A DNA stretch of 64,000 nt, taken from positions 132,036-196,035 of the forward strand of contig JAGVRI010000008.1 of assembly GCA_018606645.1 (NCBI GenBank). The letters run 5' to 3'. Shown here piece by piece: positions 17,935-27,701 of the stretch (within the stretch, counting starts at the first letter, position 1; each line of letters begins with the position of its first letter). The notes below the pieces were generated by a model, which was not told the origin of the DNA, ran no database searches, and was given only the letters and a program-made list of their open reading frames with translations. This stretch comes from Chloroflexota bacterium. GTDB lineage: Bacteria > Chloroflexota > Anaerolineae > JAAYZQ01. Position numbers and translations under genes: made by a program.

Positions 17935-19311
17935 TTACACCAACTCGAAGCGCGCGGTAAAGTGGCGCAGGAACCGCGTTTCGTATACAATGCGCACGCC
18001 ACGTAACGATTCCCGGTTCTGGTACAGGTTGATGATGGTGTCAGCCACATAATCCAGGTGGGACTGGGTATAGACGCGACGGGGGATGGCCAGACGGACC
18101 AGTTCCAGTTCGGGGAAGATCGTTTCCCCGGTCTGTTCGTCCTTGCGGGCGAACATCACTCCTCCAATCTCGACAGCGCGAATTCCGCCCTCCAGGTAGA
18201 GGCCGATCACCAACGCCTGACCTGGGAACTGGTGGCGCGGCATGTGGGGCAGGAAACGCAAGGCATCCAGATAGACGGCATGCCCGCCTGGCGGTTCGAC
18301 AATAGGAATACCGGATTCTAACAGTCGGTCGGCCAGATAGCGAGTGTGCGCCAGGCGGTAGGCCAGATAGCTCTCATCCAGGCCCTCCCACAAGCCGCGG
18401 GCCATCGCTTCCAGGTCACGCCCGGCCAGGCCGCCGTAGGTGGGGAAGCCTTCCCGCAGGATCAACTCCTGGCAGGCGCGCTCGTACAGTTCCCGGCTGT
18501 TCATGGCCAGGAATCCGCCGATGTTGACCAGGGCATCCTTCTTGGCGCTCATAGTACAGCCGTCGGCATAAGAAAAGATCTCGCGGGCAATTTCCAAGGG
18601 GCTCTTGTCCGCGTATCCGGGTTCGCGGAGCTTGATAAAGTAGGCATTTTCGGCGTAGCGACAGGCGTCAATGAAGAACAGAATGCCGTACTCGTGGAGA
18701 ACGGCGGCCGTCTCGCGGATGTTCTGCAACGAAACCGGCTGCCCGCCGCCCGAGTTGTTGGTGATGGTGATCATCCCCAGCGGAATATTGCGAGGTCCCA
18801 CCCGCTCAATGAACGCGCGGAGCTTGGCAATGTCGAGGTTCCCCTTGAACGGATGATGGCTGGTTGGGTCCTTGCCTTCGTCGATCACCAAGTCCACTGC
18901 CACCCCACCCCGCGCTTCGACATTCGCCCGGGTGGTGTCAAAATGCATGTTGCTGGGTACGTGTAGCCCCGGCCGGACCAGAATCGAAAAGAGCACGTTC
19001 TCAGCGGCGCGGCCCTGGTGGGTGGGCACAAAGTACTGGAAGCCAAAAATCTCCTGAATGGCCGTTTCCAGGTTGTAAAAGTTTCGACAGCCAGCGTATG
19101 ATTCGTCACCACGCATCAGGCCGGCCCACTGGTAGTCACTCATGGCCGAGGTGCCGGAATCGGTCAACAGGTCAATGTAAATATCTTCCGCCCGGAGCAG
19201 AAAAGGGTTATAACCGGCCTCGGCCAGCAGCGCAGCCCGTTCTTCCCGGGTCGTCCGTCTGATGGGCTCAACGGTCTTGATCCGAAACGGTTCTGGAATA
19301 AAGTGGGCCAT
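17935..19311 (-). CDS. tnaA: Tryptophanase / tyrosine phenol-lyase family, tryptophanase-type residues
   Basis: A 458-residue PLP enzyme of the beta-eliminating lyase family. The N-terminus ([12 protein letters not shown]), [24 protein letters not shown], the PLP-lysine segment [12 protein letters not shown] (Lys about 258) and the C-terminal [10 protein letters not shown] are all typical. Its length matches tyrosine phenol-lyase (about 456), but three positions that distinguish the two enzymes read as tryptophanase: Asp125 (FDTTR), Ile382 (VEIGG, where TPL has Arg381) and His450 (where TPL has Phe448). I therefore favour L-tryptophan to indole, pyruvate and ammonia. ATG 19311 follows an AAAGGAGT site. 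The 5' leader is only about 33 bases, with no TnaC-like leader peptide. Confidence 0.9.
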   Translation of the reverse strand: MAHFIPEPFRIKTVEPIRRTTREERAALLAEAGYNPFLLRAEDIYIDLLTDSGTSAMSDYQWAGLMRGDESYAGCRNFYNLETAIQEIFGFQYFVPTHQGRAAENVLFSILVRPGLHVPSNMHFDTTRANVEARGGVAVDLVIDEGKDPTSHHPFKGNLDIAKLRAFIERVGPRNIPLGMITITNNSGGGQPVSLQNIRETAAVLHEYGILFFIDACRYAENAYFIKLREPGYADKSPLEIAREIFSYADGCTMSAKKDALVNIGGFLAMNSRELYERACQELILREGFPTYGGLAGRDLEAMARGLWEGLDESYLAYRLAHTRYLADRLLESGIPIVEPPGGHAVYLDALRFLPHMPRHQFPGQALVIGLYLEGGIRAVEIGGVMFARKDEQTGETIFPELELVRLAIPRRVYTQSHLDYVADTIINLYQNRESLRGVRIVYETRFLRHFTARFELV

Positions 19312-19350
19312 GATTATGACTCCTTTGTCATCTCGGTTGAGTTCCGGGAT

Positions 19351-19379
19351 ATTATACTATAGGGGGATGGAAAGCGAAA
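19351..19379 (-). promoter_or_regulatory. Probable promoter of the tryptophanase gene
   Basis: On the minus strand TATAAT (19356-19351) lies about 40 bases before the tnaA ATG. The hexamer 17 bases upstream (19379-19374, TTTCGC) is a poor -35, so an activator or another element may be needed. The 250-base gap to the radical SAM gene otherwise holds only that gene's own promoter. Confidence 0.45.
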
Positions 19380-19479
19380 ACTGGTCCGCAGGTGTAGCGG
19401 AAGCTGGCAGTATCAAAGTACGGCGAGTGAAAGGGTTCGTTGCTTTCGAGTCAAAATGTCAAGCAGCTTGCTCCTTTCC

Positions 19480-19508
19480 TTGACCAAAGGGTATGACCTC
19501 GCTATAAT
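19480..19508 (+). promoter_or_regulatory. Sigma-70 promoter of the SPASM radical SAM gene
   Basis: TTGACC (19480-19485), a 17-base spacer and TATAAT (19503-19508). The predicted start near 19515 gives a leader of about 47 bases to ATG 19562. Confidence 0.72.
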
Positions 19509-19561
19509 GTTGGATACAAGAGTTTGTGGTCCAGCGTTAAAGCTCACGGAGTGACGATTGG

Positions 19562-20656
19562 ATGGCGGGAGACATGCGCCCTTTTTCAGCTTTTCAAGTC
19601 CAGATCACATCTCGTTGCAACCTTTATTGTCGCATTTGCACCAGGACCTCGTTCGCAAAGGGCTGGGTCGAGGGCGACATGGATATGGTCACCTATCGAG
19701 CTGTGGCCCGCGCTTTTCCCTACGTCAAACAGGTATATCTGGACGCGTGGGGCGAACCGTTGCTCAACCCACACTTCTGGGAAATGGTGGCCGTGGCACG
19801 GGACAATGGCTGTTCGGTTGGGGTGACGACCAATGGTGTGTTGCTCGATTCTCGCGTCGCTGAGCTGCTGGCACGGAATCTGGATGTCGTTGGGATTTCT
19901 GTGGATGGGGCGACCGCCGATACATACGAAAGAATGCGGATCGGGGCGCGGTTTGAGAAAGTGGTCCAAGGGATCCAGGATCTGGTTGCGGCCCGGAAGG
20001 CTTTGCGGTCTGACGGCTTGCCGCTCATTAGTCTTCTATTTCTGAAAACGAACGAGAACATCCACGAATTGCCTGCATTCGTGGACCTGGCAGCAACCTT
20101 GGGCGTGGATGAGGTGATTGCGTCTAACCTGAGCTATGTAACCCAGCCGGCTCACGACTCGCTCAAGGCATTCTCCCTTCATGCTCCTTCTCCGGCCCAC
20201 ATCGAGATCCTGGAGCAGGTCCGATGCAAGGCGAAATCCAAGGGACTGGGTCTGCGACTCTATCCCCTGGCTCCGAAGCGGGTGCCGTTCTGTGAAGCCA
20301 GGCCTTTGGAAGAGCTACATATCACCTGGGAAGGATTGGTTGCTCCTTGTGTGTACCTGACCCTCCCTGTCGCCGGGGATATCATTTTCAGGGTGTACGA
20401 GGGAGTTCGCTATCGGGTGCCCAAAACGCATTTTGGCGACCTACGGGTCTCAACGTTGCTTGAGATATGGGAGCGCGAGGCTTACCGGCAATTTCGGGAA
20501 CCTTTTGCCAAGCGGTCGGCTGCCTGCGGAGGGGCACCATTTGGACCCAGCGGAGATGGGGGATTCCGGGAATTGGACGGTCCTGCCTTCGATGCTGTAA
20601 CCCGGTATTCGTTGCCAGATGCATGCCGGGGTTGCTACAAAGCGATGGGTCTCTGA
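19562..20656 (+). CDS. Radical SAM protein with SPASM-like C-terminus
   Basis: A 364-residue radical SAM enzyme. The 4Fe-4S cluster cysteines are Cys19, Cys23 and Cys26 in TSRCNLYCRICTRTS. DAWGEPLLNP and SVDGATADTYERMR follow, as in the AslB/MoaA/PqqE type. The C-terminal region has further cysteines (WEGLVAPCVYL, ACGGAPFG, DACRGCYKAMGL) that could bind auxiliary clusters as in SPASM/twitch proteins. It is a single-gene unit with its own promoter, and no short precursor-peptide gene was found beside it. Substrate unknown; a sugar, peptide or lipid-headgroup modification are all possible. ATG 19574 is an alternative start. Confidence 0.85.
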   Translation: MAGDMRPFSAFQVQITSRCNLYCRICTRTSFAKGWVEGDMDMVTYRAVARAFPYVKQVYLDAWGEPLLNPHFWEMVAVARDNGCSVGVTTNGVLLDSRVAELLARNLDVVGISVDGATADTYERMRIGARFEKVVQGIQDLVAARKALRSDGLPLISLLFLKTNENIHELPAFVDLAATLGVDEVIASNLSYVTQPAHDSLKAFSLHAPSPAHIEILEQVRCKAKSKGLGLRLYPLAPKRVPFCEARPLEELHITWEGLVAPCVYLTLPVAGDIIFRVYEGVRYRVPKTHFGDLRVSTLLEIWEREAYRQFREPFAKRSAACGGAPFGPSGDGGFRELDGPAFDAVTRYSLPDACRGCYKAMGL

Positions 20657-20743
20657 CCTCCGAGGGGATTCCGAGAGTCTAGGTTTCGGAAGAAATCTTG
20701 TCTTGCCATCATTGCTGCAGAGAGCGGCGGGCTCGATTTGCAG

Positions 20744-20775
20744 AAAAAAGCCCCGCGTAGGTTTTCTACCGGGGC
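20744..20775 (-). terminator. Rho-independent terminator of the tRNA-Asn unit
   Basis: Bases 20750-20775 form a GC-rich hairpin (GCCCCG paired with CGGGGC, then GTAG with CTAC, one bulged base). On the minus strand it is followed by six T residues (20749-20744). It lies about 30 bases past the tRNA 3' end. On the + strand there is no T run, so it serves only the minus-strand transcript. The rest of 20657-20804 shows nothing else. Confidence 0.82.
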
Positions 20776-20804
20776 CGACCGGAGTCACAGCACTTGTCAA
20801 AAGG

Positions 20805-20877
20805 CTCCTCGGGGAGGACTCGAACCTCCAGCCAACCGGTTAACAGCCGGCCGCTCTGCCGATTGAGCTACCGAGGA
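20805..20877 (-). tRNA. tRNA-Asn (anticodon GTT)
   Basis: A 73-base cloverleaf on the minus strand. Acceptor stem TCCTCGG/CCGAGGA with discriminator G, D-arm GCTC...GAGC, anticodon stem GCCGG/CCGGT around the loop CTGTTAA (anticodon GTT), and T-arm GGAGG-TTCGAGT-CCTCC. The 3' CCA is not encoded (the next bases read CCT). It has its own promoter and terminator and lies 46 bases downstream of rpoD. Confidence 0.96.
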
Positions 20878-20889
20878 ATAATCAAAATA

Positions 20890-20918
20890 ATTATACGTGG
20901 GCTGCCTCGATCTGTCAA
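20890..20918 (-). promoter_or_regulatory. Consensus sigma-70 promoter of tRNA-Asn
   Basis: On the minus strand TTGACA (20918-20913), 17 bases, TATAAT (20895-20890). It fits entirely in the 46-base gap between the rpoD stop and the tRNA. The predicted start is about six bases before the mature 5' end, giving a very short 5' leader for RNase P. Confidence 0.85.
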
Positions 20919-20923
20919 ATCGA

Positions 20924-22156
20924 TCAGCCGAGATAGTCTCGCAGTTTCCGACTCCGGAGTGGATGGCGCAATTTGCGCAGCGCTTTGGCCTCAATCTGAC
21001 GAATCCGTTCGCGGGTGACCCCAAAAGCCTGGCCGACTTCCTCCAAGGTGCGACCCTGCCCATCCTTCAGACCAAAGCGCATCTCTAGGACCTGGCGTTC
21101 ACGCGGGTTGAGCGATTTAAGGCTGGCCCGCATTTGTTCGCGCAGCAATTGCTTGGAGGCTGCATCGTCCGGCTCAAGCATCGAGTCATCCTTAATAAAG
21201 TCTCCTAGATAGCTGTCCTCTTCGGTACCTACCGGGGTTTCCAAGGACATGGGTTCCTGCGAGATGCGCAGGATCTGTTCGACCCGGTTTGCAGCTCGAC
21301 GTAACTTGCGGGCCAAGATGGGATCCAATGATTCATTACGGGCCAGCGTGGCGAGGATCTCTTCCCGGTCTTCTTCATCCAGGCCGACGATACTACCCAT
21401 TTCCGGGTCCAGGGCGATGTCTTCCGAGGTTGGCTCCCGTCCCAGTTCCTGTTGCAGCCGTCGCTGAGCGCGGATCAGGTGGCTGATCGTTTCCACCATG
21501 TGGACCGGAATGCGAATCGTCCGGGCCTGGTCCGCAATGGCGCGGCTGATAGCCTGACGGATCCACCACGTGGCGTAGGTGGAGAACTTGTATCCCATGG
21601 TGTGGTCGAATTTCTCGACGGCCCTCAGCAGGCCGATATTCCCCTCCTGGATCAGGTCCAGGAAGGACATTCCGCGACCAAGATAGCGTTTGGCCACGCT
21701 CACCACCAGACGCAGATTGGCCTCCGCGAGACGTTGGCGTGCTTCCTGTCCCTTTTCAACTAGAGCCTGCAAGGCGGACAGTTCCTCAGGAGGCAAGGAT
21801 CCATTATTGGCCAGGCGCCGACTGGCTTCGTCGCCCTCGCGGATAGCTAACGCCAACTGGATTTCCTCCTCAGCCGAGAGCAACGGTACCTTGCCGATCT
21901 CGCGCAGGTACATCCGTACCGGGTCGCCTCCCAATTCGAGGTCTTCCGGCAGGTCCACGAGGAGATCTTCGCCTTCTAACTCTTCGGCCATCTCTTTTTC
22001 GAGGGCGCTGAGGTCCTTGAGCTCCGGCCCCTCTCCCTCGTCTGCCTTGGCCTCGGCGAGACCTCGGTTCAAAAACAGGCGGCGCAGCTCCGTTTCCTCT
22101 TCGGCTACCTGATCTATGTCATCGTGTTCCTGATTGATCTCAGAAGTCTCTTTCAT
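20924..22156 (-). CDS. rpoD: Primary sigma factor (sigma-70, RpoD/SigA)
   Basis: A 410-residue housekeeping sigma factor. An acidic N-terminal stretch precedes region 1.2 ([20 protein letters not shown]). Region 2 contains [17 protein letters not shown] and [16 protein letters not shown], the -10 recognition and melting helices. Region 3 (EPTSEDIA) and region 4 ([15 protein letters not shown], then [18 protein letters not shown]), the -35-binding helix-turn-helix, follow. ATG 22156 is preferred, after a short AGAGG site; a GTG at 22294 would overlap dnaG and add an unlikely basic leader. It follows dnaG at 130 bases, as in the classical macromolecular-synthesis arrangement but without rpsU. 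The promoters in this window match the motif it should recognise. Confidence 0.96.
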   Translation of the reverse strand: MKETSEINQEHDDIDQVAEEETELRRLFLNRGLAEAKADEGEGPELKDLSALEKEMAEELEGEDLLVDLPEDLELGGDPVRMYLREIGKVPLLSAEEEIQLALAIREGDEASRRLANNGSLPPEELSALQALVEKGQEARQRLAEANLRLVVSVAKRYLGRGMSFLDLIQEGNIGLLRAVEKFDHTMGYKFSTYATWWIRQAISRAIADQARTIRIPVHMVETISHLIRAQRRLQQELGREPTSEDIALDPEMGSIVGLDEEDREEILATLARNESLDPILARKLRRAANRVEQILRISQEPMSLETPVGTEEDSYLGDFIKDDSMLEPDDAASKQLLREQMRASLKSLNPRERQVLEMRFGLKDGQGRTLEEVGQAFGVTRERIRQIEAKALRKLRHPLRSRKLRDYLG

Positions 22157-22286
22157 GGCCTCTGATACCTGAATCTCACTGACTTGCTCCTGATGTCTCT
22201 GCTTCCTTGCTGGTGCATTCCAGTGGATTCGCGGCGATGTGAGAGAATGGTTGATCCACCGTGCCACCTGATTGTCGTGACATTTC

Positions 22287-24227
22287 TTATGCACTCAACA
22301 TGCGGATACTTCTATCGTACTGCTGTCGACGGCCCGAAATGGAGCGATCATTGATCACCCGCTGCAAGCGGCGGAGCCGAGCAGTAATGGCAATGTTGAA
22401 TTGCCCATATCGGCGAAAGGCCTCGCGGTCGCCTGACGCCTGGGCTTCTTCGTGCAAGAAGCGAAGTTCATGGTTTTGGCGTTGCAGATTGCGCACCCGA
22501 AGCTGAAGGATGGCATCCAGGACTTCGTCCTTTCGACAGATCTCGGGGACCGGAGGTTGTCCTTCGCGAATCCGAAAGAGAAGGTCCACGCGCTGTTGCA
22601 GAGGCTCGTCCAAGGTATCGTAGAAGGAGCCGCGGGCATTGGGGGTTCCACCCTGGGCCAGCCAGTCACGCCAGGCATTCAGGATGGCCTGGTCTTCGGG
22701 ACGTCCCAGATCGTCGGTGCCGAAAGGGGGCTCTTCCCATGCCTGAAGCGCCTCGTTCACCTGAGCGAGTAGCTCGGGATGAGCCAGCACGAGCGAGAGA
22801 CAATGCTCGTCCAGCCGGAACACCAGTTTCTCCTCTACTGGCTTCTCAGTCGGCCTGGGGCCGGTTGTGCGGGTCCCGGTGCTCTTGCCCACGACCCGTC
22901 GAATCTGTTGCCACAGGGTGCGTTCATCCACCTGGACCATGCGGGCCAGTTGTTGGAGGTAGTGGGTTCTCTGCACCGAATCGCCTATCTCGATGAGCAG
23001 AGGGCCGAGGAGGCGTACTGCCTCGGCCTTGCCCTTGGCCGTAGACAGATCCAGGTCTGCGGTGAGGACATCAAAGTAGTAATCCATGACCGGCCGGGCC
23101 TGGGCGATCAACTGGTCCCAACGGGTCGGGCTTTCGCGGATCAGTAGATCAGGATCGTAACCGGCAGGCAGGGAGACAATCCGGATCTCGGCTGCCAACC
23201 GGTCCTCGAACCGGATTAACCCCTGTGGAGTGGGGACCGGGACGACCTCACGGTCCATGGTCTGGCGAGCCACTTCCAGGCCGCGTAACGTTGCCTGATC
23301 TCCGGCAAGGTCCGCATCCAGCGCCAGGACAAAACGGCGGGTATAGCGCTTCAGGAGCGCGAGCTGCGCTTCCGTCAGGGCAGTGCCCATTTGGGCGACC
23401 ACATTCTGAATGCCGTGCTGGTGCGCGGTGAGTACGTCCATGTAGCCTTCGACGAGGACAGCCTGGCCAGTGGACCGGATGGCTGCTTTCGCCTGATCCA
23501 GGCCAAAGAGCACACTCCCCTTGTCGAAAAGTGGCGTCTGGGGCGAGTTCAGGTATTTAGGCGTTCCCTCGCCCAGGATCCGAGCCCCAAAGCCCAGCGT
23601 ACGGCCCTGAGGATCCCGAATGGGAAAGATCACCCGCCCCCGGAAGCGGTCGTAGTAGCCGCTGCGGTCTTCCCGTTCGATGATCAACCCTGCTTCGGCC
23701 ACATCAGCTACCGCATACCCTTTGCCAGTGAGATAACGCAACAGCGCATCCCATTGATCCAGGGCATAGCCGACCTGGAAACGGTCGATGGTCTCCGGCT
23801 GCAGCCCTCGCTTTTCCAGATACGCCCGCGCACGCGCGGCCTCGTCGCTGTGGAGCAACAGATGGTGAAAGTAGACGGCGGCTGCCTGGTTGATCTCACG
23901 CAAGAGGTCCAGGCGCTTCTCAAGCTCCGGTGATTGGGAGCGACGGGGTTCCAACTCCACTCCGGCGCGTTGAGCAAGCATAGCCAACGCCTCACCAAAG
24001 CCCAGGTTTTCTCGTTTCATGATGAAGGTAAAGAGATCGCCGCCCGTTCCACAGGCTCCGAAGCAGTGCCAGGTGCCTGTCTCTGGGAACACCACAAAGG
24101 ACGGGGTCTTTTCGGTGTGGAACGGACACAAGCCTTTATAGTTACGCCCCGCCTTCTTGAGCGGCACGTACGCCTGGATGACCTCCACGATATCCAGTCG
24201 TTCTTTGATCTCGTCTACCACACTCAT
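22287..24227 (-). CDS. dnaG: DNA primase
   Basis: A 646-residue bacterial primase that lays RNA primers for replication. The N-terminal CHC2 zinc finger is Cys34, His37 ([13 protein letters not shown]), Cys55 and Cys59 ([12 protein letters not shown]); the last pair is spaced CX3C where many DnaG proteins have CX2C. The TOPRIM core includes [14 protein letters not shown] and [14 protein letters not shown] less conserved helicase-binding C-terminal region follows. It starts 14 bases after the upstream isoaspartyl-peptidase gene with no obvious Shine-Dalgarno sequence, suggesting coupled translation. rpoD follows on the same strand. Confidence 0.96.
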   Translation of the reverse strand: MSVVDEIKERLDIVEVIQAYVPLKKAGRNYKGLCPFHTEKTPSFVVFPETGTWHCFGACGTGGDLFTFIMKRENLGFGEALAMLAQRAGVELEPRRSQSPELEKRLDLLREINQAAAVYFHHLLLHSDEAARARAYLEKRGLQPETIDRFQVGYALDQWDALLRYLTGKGYAVADVAEAGLIIEREDRSGYYDRFRGRVIFPIRDPQGRTLGFGARILGEGTPKYLNSPQTPLFDKGSVLFGLDQAKAAIRSTGQAVLVEGYMDVLTAHQHGIQNVVAQMGTALTEAQLALLKRYTRRFVLALDADLAGDQATLRGLEVARQTMDREVVPVPTPQGLIRFEDRLAAEIRIVSLPAGYDPDLLIRESPTRWDQLIAQARPVMDYYFDVLTADLDLSTAKGKAEAVRLLGPLLIEIGDSVQRTHYLQQLARMVQVDERTLWQQIRRVVGKSTGTRTTGPRPTEKPVEEKLVFRLDEHCLSLVLAHPELLAQVNEALQAWEEPPFGTDDLGRPEDQAILNAWRDWLAQGGTPNARGSFYDTLDEPLQQRVDLLFRIREGQPPVPEICRKDEVLDAILQLRVRNLQRQNHELRFLHEEAQASGDREAFRRYGQFNIAITARLRRLQRVINDRSISGRRQQYDRSIRMLSA

Positions 24228-24241
24228 TGTTGTGAGCCGAT

Positions 24242-25141
24242 CTAGACCACGGCGATGGCACAGTCCATCCCTGCCGTGCGATAGGCATAGGCCATATGGG
24301 GTGTGTTGTAATGCCAGCCCGGGCGGCCGTCCGGGGTGAGAAGGATGATGCCCCCCAGGCCGTTGACCTTGTCCGCCAGGACCTGAATGGCAGCCTGGGT
24401 TGCGACCTGGGGATCTCCTGTCTGCTGCAGGTAATGCAGAGCCAAGCGAGCCAGGTTCACCTTGGCGATACTCTCACCCCAGCCGGTACAGGAGGTTCCT
24501 CCATACTCGTCATCGGCATAAAAACCGCTACCGACCATGGGCACATCCCCCACCCGGCCGGGCATCTTGTTGGGAGTGCCACCGGTTGAGGTGCCAGCGG
24601 CGATATGGCCGTTTCGATCAAGAGCGACACATCCTACTGTCCCCGTAACCTGGGCCATGGCCGGCTGGGCCGGGTAAGCGCGTTCGTACAGGAGTCGTAA
24701 CCACCGTTCAAACTCGCGCGGTACGGCCAGGTCGGTCAGTTCGCACAATGGAAAGCCCATCTTCTGGGCAAAGCGAATTGCTCCCTGGGCGACCAGCAAC
24801 ACATGGTCGCTTTTCTCCATCACCGCCCGCGCCAGCCGAATCGGGTTCTTGATGAATTGCACGGCAGCTACCGCGCCAACCAGCAATCGACTGCCATCCA
24901 TAAAGCCTGCATCCAGTTCGACCTGACCCTCTGCATTCAGGAACGAACCTCGTCCCGCATCGAACGTTTCGTCGTCTTCCATGATGACAATGGCCTGTTC
25001 TACGGCGTCCAATGCGGATCCGCCTTCGACCAGGACCTGCCATCCTGCCTCAACCGCCCGCAGGGTGCCTTGCCGGTGTGCTTCAAGCATTTCAGGTGGA
25101 ATCGTCCCTGCACCACCGTGGACGATGATGGAAGGCCGCAT
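24242..25141 (-). CDS. Isoaspartyl peptidase / plant-type L-asparaginase (Ntn hydrolase)
   Basis: A 299-residue Thr-dependent N-terminal-nucleophile hydrolase, usually made as a precursor that self-cleaves into alpha and beta subunits. The start SIIVHGGAGTIP is diagnostic. The predicted cleavage is before the Thr of TGTVGCVALD, and GTSTGGTPNKMPGRVGD plus the oxyanion segment GTSCTGWGESI follow. It would remove isoaspartyl dipeptides or hydrolyse asparagine. It is the first gene of a unit leading into dnaG and rpoD, driven by the 25225-25253 promoter, an unexpected partner for those genes. Confidence 0.9.
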   Translation of the reverse strand: MRPSIIVHGGAGTIPPEMLEAHRQGTLRAVEAGWQVLVEGGSALDAVEQAIVIMEDDETFDAGRGSFLNAEGQVELDAGFMDGSRLLVGAVAAVQFIKNPIRLARAVMEKSDHVLLVAQGAIRFAQKMGFPLCELTDLAVPREFERWLRLLYERAYPAQPAMAQVTGTVGCVALDRNGHIAAGTSTGGTPNKMPGRVGDVPMVGSGFYADDEYGGTSCTGWGESIAKVNLARLALHYLQQTGDPQVATQAAIQVLADKVNGLGGIILLTPDGRPGWHYNTPHMAYAYRTAGMDCAIAVV

Positions 25142-25224
25142 CTTGTTCCTCCAAGCCGATGTCCCGCTCCAGACTGGGCGGGCCCGGTGCCCTTGCGATG
25201 GCCCGGTTGTGCAACGCCAGAAAT

Positions 25225-25253
25225 ATTGTACTGTACTCTGGAGAAGACGTCAA
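25225..25253 (-). promoter_or_regulatory. Sigma-70 promoter upstream of the isoaspartyl peptidase-dnaG-rpoD unit
   Basis: Minus strand TTGACG (25253-25248), 17-base spacer, TACAAT (25230-25225). It sits in the 138-base gap after fabF and predicts a 5' leader of roughly 75 bases. Confidence 0.7.
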
Positions 25254-25279
25254 AAATGGGAGCCTGCGGATACGGAACC

Positions 25280-26527
25280 TCAGGCTCCTTCCCAGAAGCG
25301 GAAGATCACCGTGGCATTGTGTCCGCCGAAACCGAACGAGTTGGACAGGGCGGTGCGGGGGTTGGTCTGTCTGGCCTGGTTCGGTACATAGTCCAGGTCG
25401 CACTCCGGATCGGGGGTTTCGTAGTTGATGGTGGGATGGATGATTCCGGTCTCCAAGGTCTTGATGCAGGCAATCGCTTCGACGGCGCCGGCTGCACCCA
25501 TCAGATGGCCGATCATCGATTTTGTTGAGCTGATGGGAATCCGGTAAGCGTGGGCGCCAAACACCGAGCGGATGGCGCGCGTCTCGGTGCGATCGTTGAG
25601 GGGGGTGCTGGTACCATGGGCGTTGATATAGTCAACTTCCGCGGGCGAAAGGCGGGCGTCCTGCAGAGCCAATCTCATCGAAAGAGCAGCCCCTGCTCCT
25701 TCTTCATCTGGAGCCGTGATATGAAACGCATCGCAACTGGACCCGTAGCCGATCACTTCCGCGTAGATGCGCGCCCCTCGTCTTTGGGCATGCTCCAGGC
25801 TTTCCAGGACAAGCACCCCTGCTCCTTCCCCGATCACGAAACCATCCCGCTCAGCATCAAAGGGACGGCAGGCGCGCTCCGGTTCGTCATTTCTTCGGGA
25901 CACGGCTCCCATGTTGCTCAGCGCAGCGATCGTCAAGGGATGCATGACCGATTCGCTCCCGCCGCAGATCATCACCTCTACGGTTCCACGGCGGATTTGC
26001 TCCGCCGCCTCGCCGATGGCATTGGTGCCGGTGGCGCACGCCGAAGAGAGGGACATGGCCGGACCACGGAGACCATATTTGATCGCGATTTCACCGGCCG
26101 CAGCGTTAGGCATGAGCATCGGAACCATTAAGGCGCTGACCCGGCGGGGGCCTCGTTCGCGCATGATCTCCATATTGTCGAGGAGCGTTTTGATCCCCCC
26201 GATGCCGGTGCCGATGATCACTCCAATATGACCACTGTGGCTGCTTCCATCAAACGTCAATCCAGCATCGGCAATGGCCTGATCGGCTGCGGCCAGAGCA
26301 AACTGCGAGAAACGGTCCATTCGCCTGGCCTGCTTCGAGCCGAGATAGGCAACTGGGTCAAACTCTTTTACTTCAGCCGCGATCCGCACCTCCTGGTCAG
26401 ATGCGTCAAAGGCGGTAATCGGTCCCACTCCCGAACGCCCGGCTACCAGGCCGGCCCAATAGGTTGCGACATCATTTCCTAACGGATTGATCGTTCCCAG
26501 TCCGGTGACTACCACCCGCTTGACCAT
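25280..26527 (-). CDS. fabF: 3-oxoacyl-ACP synthase II
   Basis: A 415-residue condensing enzyme elongating acyl-ACP with malonyl-ACP. The Cys-His-His catalytic triad is visible in [23 protein letters not shown] and [12 protein letters not shown], and the C-terminal [11 protein letters not shown] is the usual family end. ATG 26527 ([10 protein letters not shown]) follows GGGAGAG and matches normal FabF length; the frame is open 41 codons further but without homologous-looking sequence. It is transcribed divergently from fabK across a 162-base gap, so shared regulation is likely. Confidence 0.95.
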   Translation of the reverse strand: MVKRVVVTGLGTINPLGNDVATYWAGLVAGRSGVGPITAFDASDQEVRIAAEVKEFDPVAYLGSKQARRMDRFSQFALAAADQAIADAGLTFDGSSHSGHIGVIIGTGIGGIKTLLDNMEIMRERGPRRVSALMVPMLMPNAAAGEIAIKYGLRGPAMSLSSACATGTNAIGEAAEQIRRGTVEVMICGGSESVMHPLTIAALSNMGAVSRRNDEPERACRPFDAERDGFVIGEGAGVLVLESLEHAQRRGARIYAEVIGYGSSCDAFHITAPDEEGAGAALSMRLALQDARLSPAEVDYINAHGTSTPLNDRTETRAIRSVFGAHAYRIPISSTKSMIGHLMGAAGAVEAIACIKTLETGIIHPTINYETPDPECDLDYVPNQARQTNPRTALSNSFGFGGHNATVIFRFWEGA

Positions 26528-26689
26528 TCTTTCTCTCTCCCTAAGACGTGAGTGAATGCGTCCCCTCGAATCTTTACATTGCTCATAACACCCATGCTGG
26601 ACAAAAGATGCGAGCGGGCGATCCAGAGCGAACGTAACTCTTGCAGACAAACCGTGTTTTAGTGGGAGAGGAAGAACTGGAGAGGTGAG

Positions 26690-27637
26690 ATGATCAAGAC
26701 GCGACTATGCGATCTGTTGGGAATCGAGTATCCGATTCTCCAAGGGGGTATGGCCTGGGCGGCGACTGCGGAGCTTGCCGCAGCCGTCTCGAACGCCGGG
26801 GGGTTGGGCATCGTCGGTGCGGGCAATCTCCCGCCCGAGCTGGTGCGCCAACAGCTCCGCCGTACGCGAGAGCTGACCCATCGTCCGTTCGGCGCCAACG
26901 TTCCCCTCTTTACGGAAGGGGTAGAGGAGACCCTTCAGGTGTTCATTGATGAAAAGGTGCCGGTGGTGACCGTCGGCGGCGGCAATGCCGGGCCGTATCT
27001 CGGTCCGCTCAAACGGGCGGGAATTCTGGTCATCCCCGTCGTGGCATCGGTGGCGCTGGCGCGGCGCATGACCCGCCTGGGGGTGGATGCCCTGATTGCC
27101 GAAGGCATGGAATCAGGAGGGCATATTGGCGATGTGGCCACCCTGCCGCTGGTGCCACAGGTAGTGGATGCGGTGAATGTTCCGGTGATCGCGGCTGGCG
27201 GCATCGCCGATGGGCGCGGGCTGGTCGCTGCCCTGGCCTTGGGCGCTGTGGGCGTTCAAATGGGCACGCGCTTTATCTGCACCACCGAATGTCAGGCCCA
27301 CGAACGGTACAAACAGGCCATCGTCCAGGCTCACGATCGAGCAACCATGGTGACCGGAGGCTATTTTGGACACCCGGTGCGGTCAATTCGGGGACCCTTT
27401 GTCCACCGACTTGAGGAACTGGAAAAGAGCGGGGCATCAGAACAGGAGTTCCTCTCCTTCGGCACTGGCGCGCTTCGCACGGCCATCGTGGAAGGCAACA
27501 TTGAGCACGGCTCGGTGATGGCCGGGCAATGTGCAGGATTGGTCCGGGATATTGTGCCGGTGAAGACGCTCATGGAACGGATCGTCGCGGAAGCGGAAGC
27601 CATAATCCGTAGCATGGCCGGGTTACTCAAGAGCTGA
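26690..27637 (+). CDS. fabK: Enoyl-ACP reductase II (FabK), FMN-dependent
   Basis: A 315-residue flavoprotein of the FabK/nitronate monooxygenase family. [44 protein letters not shown] and the FMN-binding [19 protein letters not shown] are typical, and the size and motif combination favour FabK over 2-nitropropane dioxygenase. It would catalyse the last reduction of the fatty-acid elongation cycle. A purine-rich ribosome site (GGAGAGGTGAG) precedes ATG 26690. Its position opposite fabF supports the fatty-acid role. I could not find a convincing promoter in the shared intergenic region. Confidence 0.88.
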   Translation: MIKTRLCDLLGIEYPILQGGMAWAATAELAAAVSNAGGLGIVGAGNLPPELVRQQLRRTRELTHRPFGANVPLFTEGVEETLQVFIDEKVPVVTVGGGNAGPYLGPLKRAGILVIPVVASVALARRMTRLGVDALIAEGMESGGHIGDVATLPLVPQVVDAVNVPVIAAGGIADGRGLVAALALGAVGVQMGTRFICTTECQAHERYKQAIVQAHDRATMVTGGYFGHPVRSIRGPFVHRLEELEKSGASEQEFLSFGTGALRTAIVEGNIEHGSVMAGQCAGLVRDIVPVKTLMERIVAEAEAIIRSMAGLLKS

Positions 27638-27701
27638 TATCCCCGCATCGTCTGGTCAACAAGTATTCCGTGCGGCAGCCACGGAGGCAGCCCCGAACAG
27701 G

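Noticed and set aside
19312..19561. TnaC-like leader peptide upstream of tryptophanase
   Set aside because: The TATAAT box leaves only about 33 bases of leader, too short for a Trp-containing leader peptide.
22157..22294. Longer rpoD reading frame starting at GTG 22294
   Set aside because: It overlaps the dnaG end, the extra residues look non-coding, and ATG 22156 has a better start context.
26528..26689. Divergent sigma-70 promoters between fabF and fabK
   Set aside because: Possible boxes (TTGTCC with CAATGT on the minus strand) are too far from consensus to call.
27667..27685. Hairpin TCCGTG/CACGGA between fabK and the chagasin gene as a bidirectional terminator
   Set aside because: The stem is only six pairs and no T run follows on either strand.
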